NCBI RefSeq assembly: GCF_000802365.1
Contig: NZ_JSZE01000005.1
Span: 38,532-102,531 of the forward strand
Length of the DNA stretch: 64,000 nucleotides
Source of the DNA: Xanthomonas cannabis pv. cannabis
Lineage (GTDB): Bacteria; Pseudomonadota; Gammaproteobacteria; Xanthomonadales; Xanthomonadaceae
Direction of reading: 5' to 3'
The notes below the pieces were generated by a model. It was not told the DNA's origin. It saw nothing but the letters and a program-made list of their open reading frames with translations, and searched no databases. Below are positions 63,034 through 64,000 of this stretch, one piece after another. A program made the translations under genes and the position numbers. Position 1 is the stretch's first letter, and every line of letters begins with the position of its first letter.

Positions 63034-63957
63034 TCAATCTCGCATCAGGGTCGACTTGCCGAACAGGCTCTCCACCAGATCCACTGCCAGTTCGGCGGTC
63101 GCGTTGCGATTGTCCAGCACCGGATTGAGTTCGACGATGTCCAGCGATCCCATGCGGCCGGTGTCGGCAATCATCTCCATCACCAGCTGCGCCTCGCGGT
63201 AGTTGGGGCCACCGGGCACCGTGGTGCCCACGCCCGGCGCGATGCTCGGGTCGAGGAAATCCACATCGAAGCTGACATGCAGGTGGGTCTCGGCGCTCAT
63301 GCCCTGCAGCGCGGCCTCCATGGTGCGCTTCATGCCGGCTTCGTCGATGTAGCGCATGTCGTAGACGTCGATGCGGTGCTGCTTGATCAGGCGCTTCTCC
63401 TCCGGATCCACCGAGCGGATGCCGATCTGCCGCACCTGCTCGGGCAACAGCGCCGGCGCACTGCCGCCCAGGTGGGTCAGCGCCTGTGGGCCCAGCCCGC
63501 ACAGGCAGGCTACCGGCATGCCGTGCACATTGCCGGACGGTGTCACCTCGCTGGTGTTGAAATCCGAATGCGCGTCCAGCCACAGCACCCGCAACGGGCG
63601 CCCCTGCTCGCGGCAGTGCCTGGCCACCGCAGTGATCGAGCCGATGCCCAGGCAATGGTCACCACCGAGCATGATCGGCATGCGCCCGGCCTGCAGTTCG
63701 GCATAGCTGGCGTCCATCAGCGCCTGGTTCCAGGCCACCACTTCGTCCAGATGCCGGTAGCCGGCCTGCGGCAGCTGCCAGGGATTGCGCGGGCCATCCA
63801 GGTTGCCCAGATCACGCACCTCCACGCCACGGCCGATCAGGGCCTCCTGCAAGCCGGCAATGCGCAGCGCCTCCGGCCCCATCCGTGCGCCGCGGTGGCC
63901 GGCACCGATGTCGGTGGGAACGCCTATCAGGGAAACCGGCAGGTACTGCGTTGCCAT
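63034..63957 (-). CDS. rocF: arginase
   Basis: This is a 307-residue enzyme of the arginase/agmatinase family hydrolysing arginine to ornithine and urea. The binuclear manganese ligands are in GGDHCLGIG, WLDAHSDFNT and SFDVDFLDPSIAPG, and the N-terminal VSLIGVPTDIGAGHRGARMGPEALR fits arginase rather than agmatinase. GGAG lies 7-10 bases before the ATG at 63957, which decides the start over an ATG five codons upstream. Ornithine made here could feed putrescine and spermidine synthesis. Confidence 0.92.
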   Translation of the reverse strand: MATQYLPVSLIGVPTDIGAGHRGARMGPEALRIAGLQEALIGRGVEVRDLGNLDGPRNPWQLPQAGYRHLDEVVAWNQALMDASYAELQAGRMPIMLGGDHCLGIGSITAVARHCREQGRPLRVLWLDAHSDFNTSEVTPSGNVHGMPVACLCGLGPQALTHLGGSAPALLPEQVRQIGIRSVDPEEKRLIKQHRIDVYDMRYIDEAGMKRTMEAALQGMSAETHLHVSFDVDFLDPSIAPGVGTTVPGGPNYREAQLVMEMIADTGRMGSLDIVELNPVLDNRNATAELAVDLVESLFGKSTLMRD

Positions 63958-64000
63958 GCATTGCTCCAGCATCGAGAAAGCCGTGCAGTCTAGTGGCGCG

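Overview
The window is about 65 percent G+C chromosomal DNA and reads as a member of Xanthomonas. The main reasons are gene content and order (a divergent speA/speE pair, P-II/ubiK/comM, a desB-like desaturase with its ferredoxin reductase and TetR regulator, an arginase, a tryptophanyl-tRNA synthetase with a long C-terminal extension), CGGTATT/TGGTATT repeats like those described for the xanthomonad GlcNAc regulator NagQ, and two families of intergenic repeats (a CCTTCTCCC dyad element and GGGAATC heptamers) that I associate with that genus. Almost everything looks like core chromosome. No insertion sequence, prophage, integrase or CRISPR array is visible. This assignment is inference; no database was consulted.

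Layout. 1-3,000: tail of a SPOR-domain protein, a secreted hypothetical, a YdfG-like dehydrogenase and a membrane acyltransferase. 3,300-6,300: polyamine genes speA (-) and speE (+), facing away from a region with a nested inverted repeat. 6,700-12,000: a PH/SHOCT protein, an outer-membrane barrel, a small HNDLH-type kinase and a GH84 N-acetylglucosaminidase with two NagQ-box-like sites upstream. 12,100-17,800: P-II, ubiK, comM, a lipocalin, a small conserved protein and a CSS/EAL cyclic-di-GMP phosphodiesterase. 18,100-21,100: desaturase, ferredoxin reductase and a divergent TetR regulator sharing one operator region. 21,560-24,840: the most unusual part, with a hairpin-rich RNA candidate, a 67-nt tRNA-like element ending in CCA, a tRNA-Arg(TCT)-like gene with a defective acceptor stem, then a slipin-rtcB operon (RNA ligase) with a possible sigma-54 promoter.

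25,000-45,200: stress and envelope functions. These include a glycine-zipper protein, a three-gene minus-strand operon (54-aa membrane peptide, DUF3182-like protein, alpha/beta hydrolase), small hypotheticals, a DUF4142 lipoprotein, a YfcH-like epimerase, an OmpR-type two-component system, a DUF3313-like lipoprotein, an Ala/Lys-rich histone-H1-like protein, a DegP/DegQ protease, a YqjD-YqjE-YqjK-like operon, an AI-2E-type permease, a HAD phosphatase and an M17 aminopeptidase. An ECF sigma/anti-sigma pair then faces an SrpA-type catalase-cytochrome b561 operon, with mirror-image GGGAATA-N15-CGTCT promoters between them.

45,400-64,000: a ThuA-like protein, a DesK/DesR-type two-component system divergent from an adaptor-ABC-FtsX-FtsX transporter cluster, a lipoprotein hydrolase, two EamA transporters (rarD, yedA-like), an orphan Rap1a/Tai-like secreted protein, an M28 peptidase, a metallo-beta-lactamase-fold hydrolase, trpS, a CsbD protein, two entericidin-like lipopeptides and arginase. 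Arginase at one end and arginine decarboxylase/spermidine synthase at the other both act on arginine or polyamines, but they are too far apart to be one unit.
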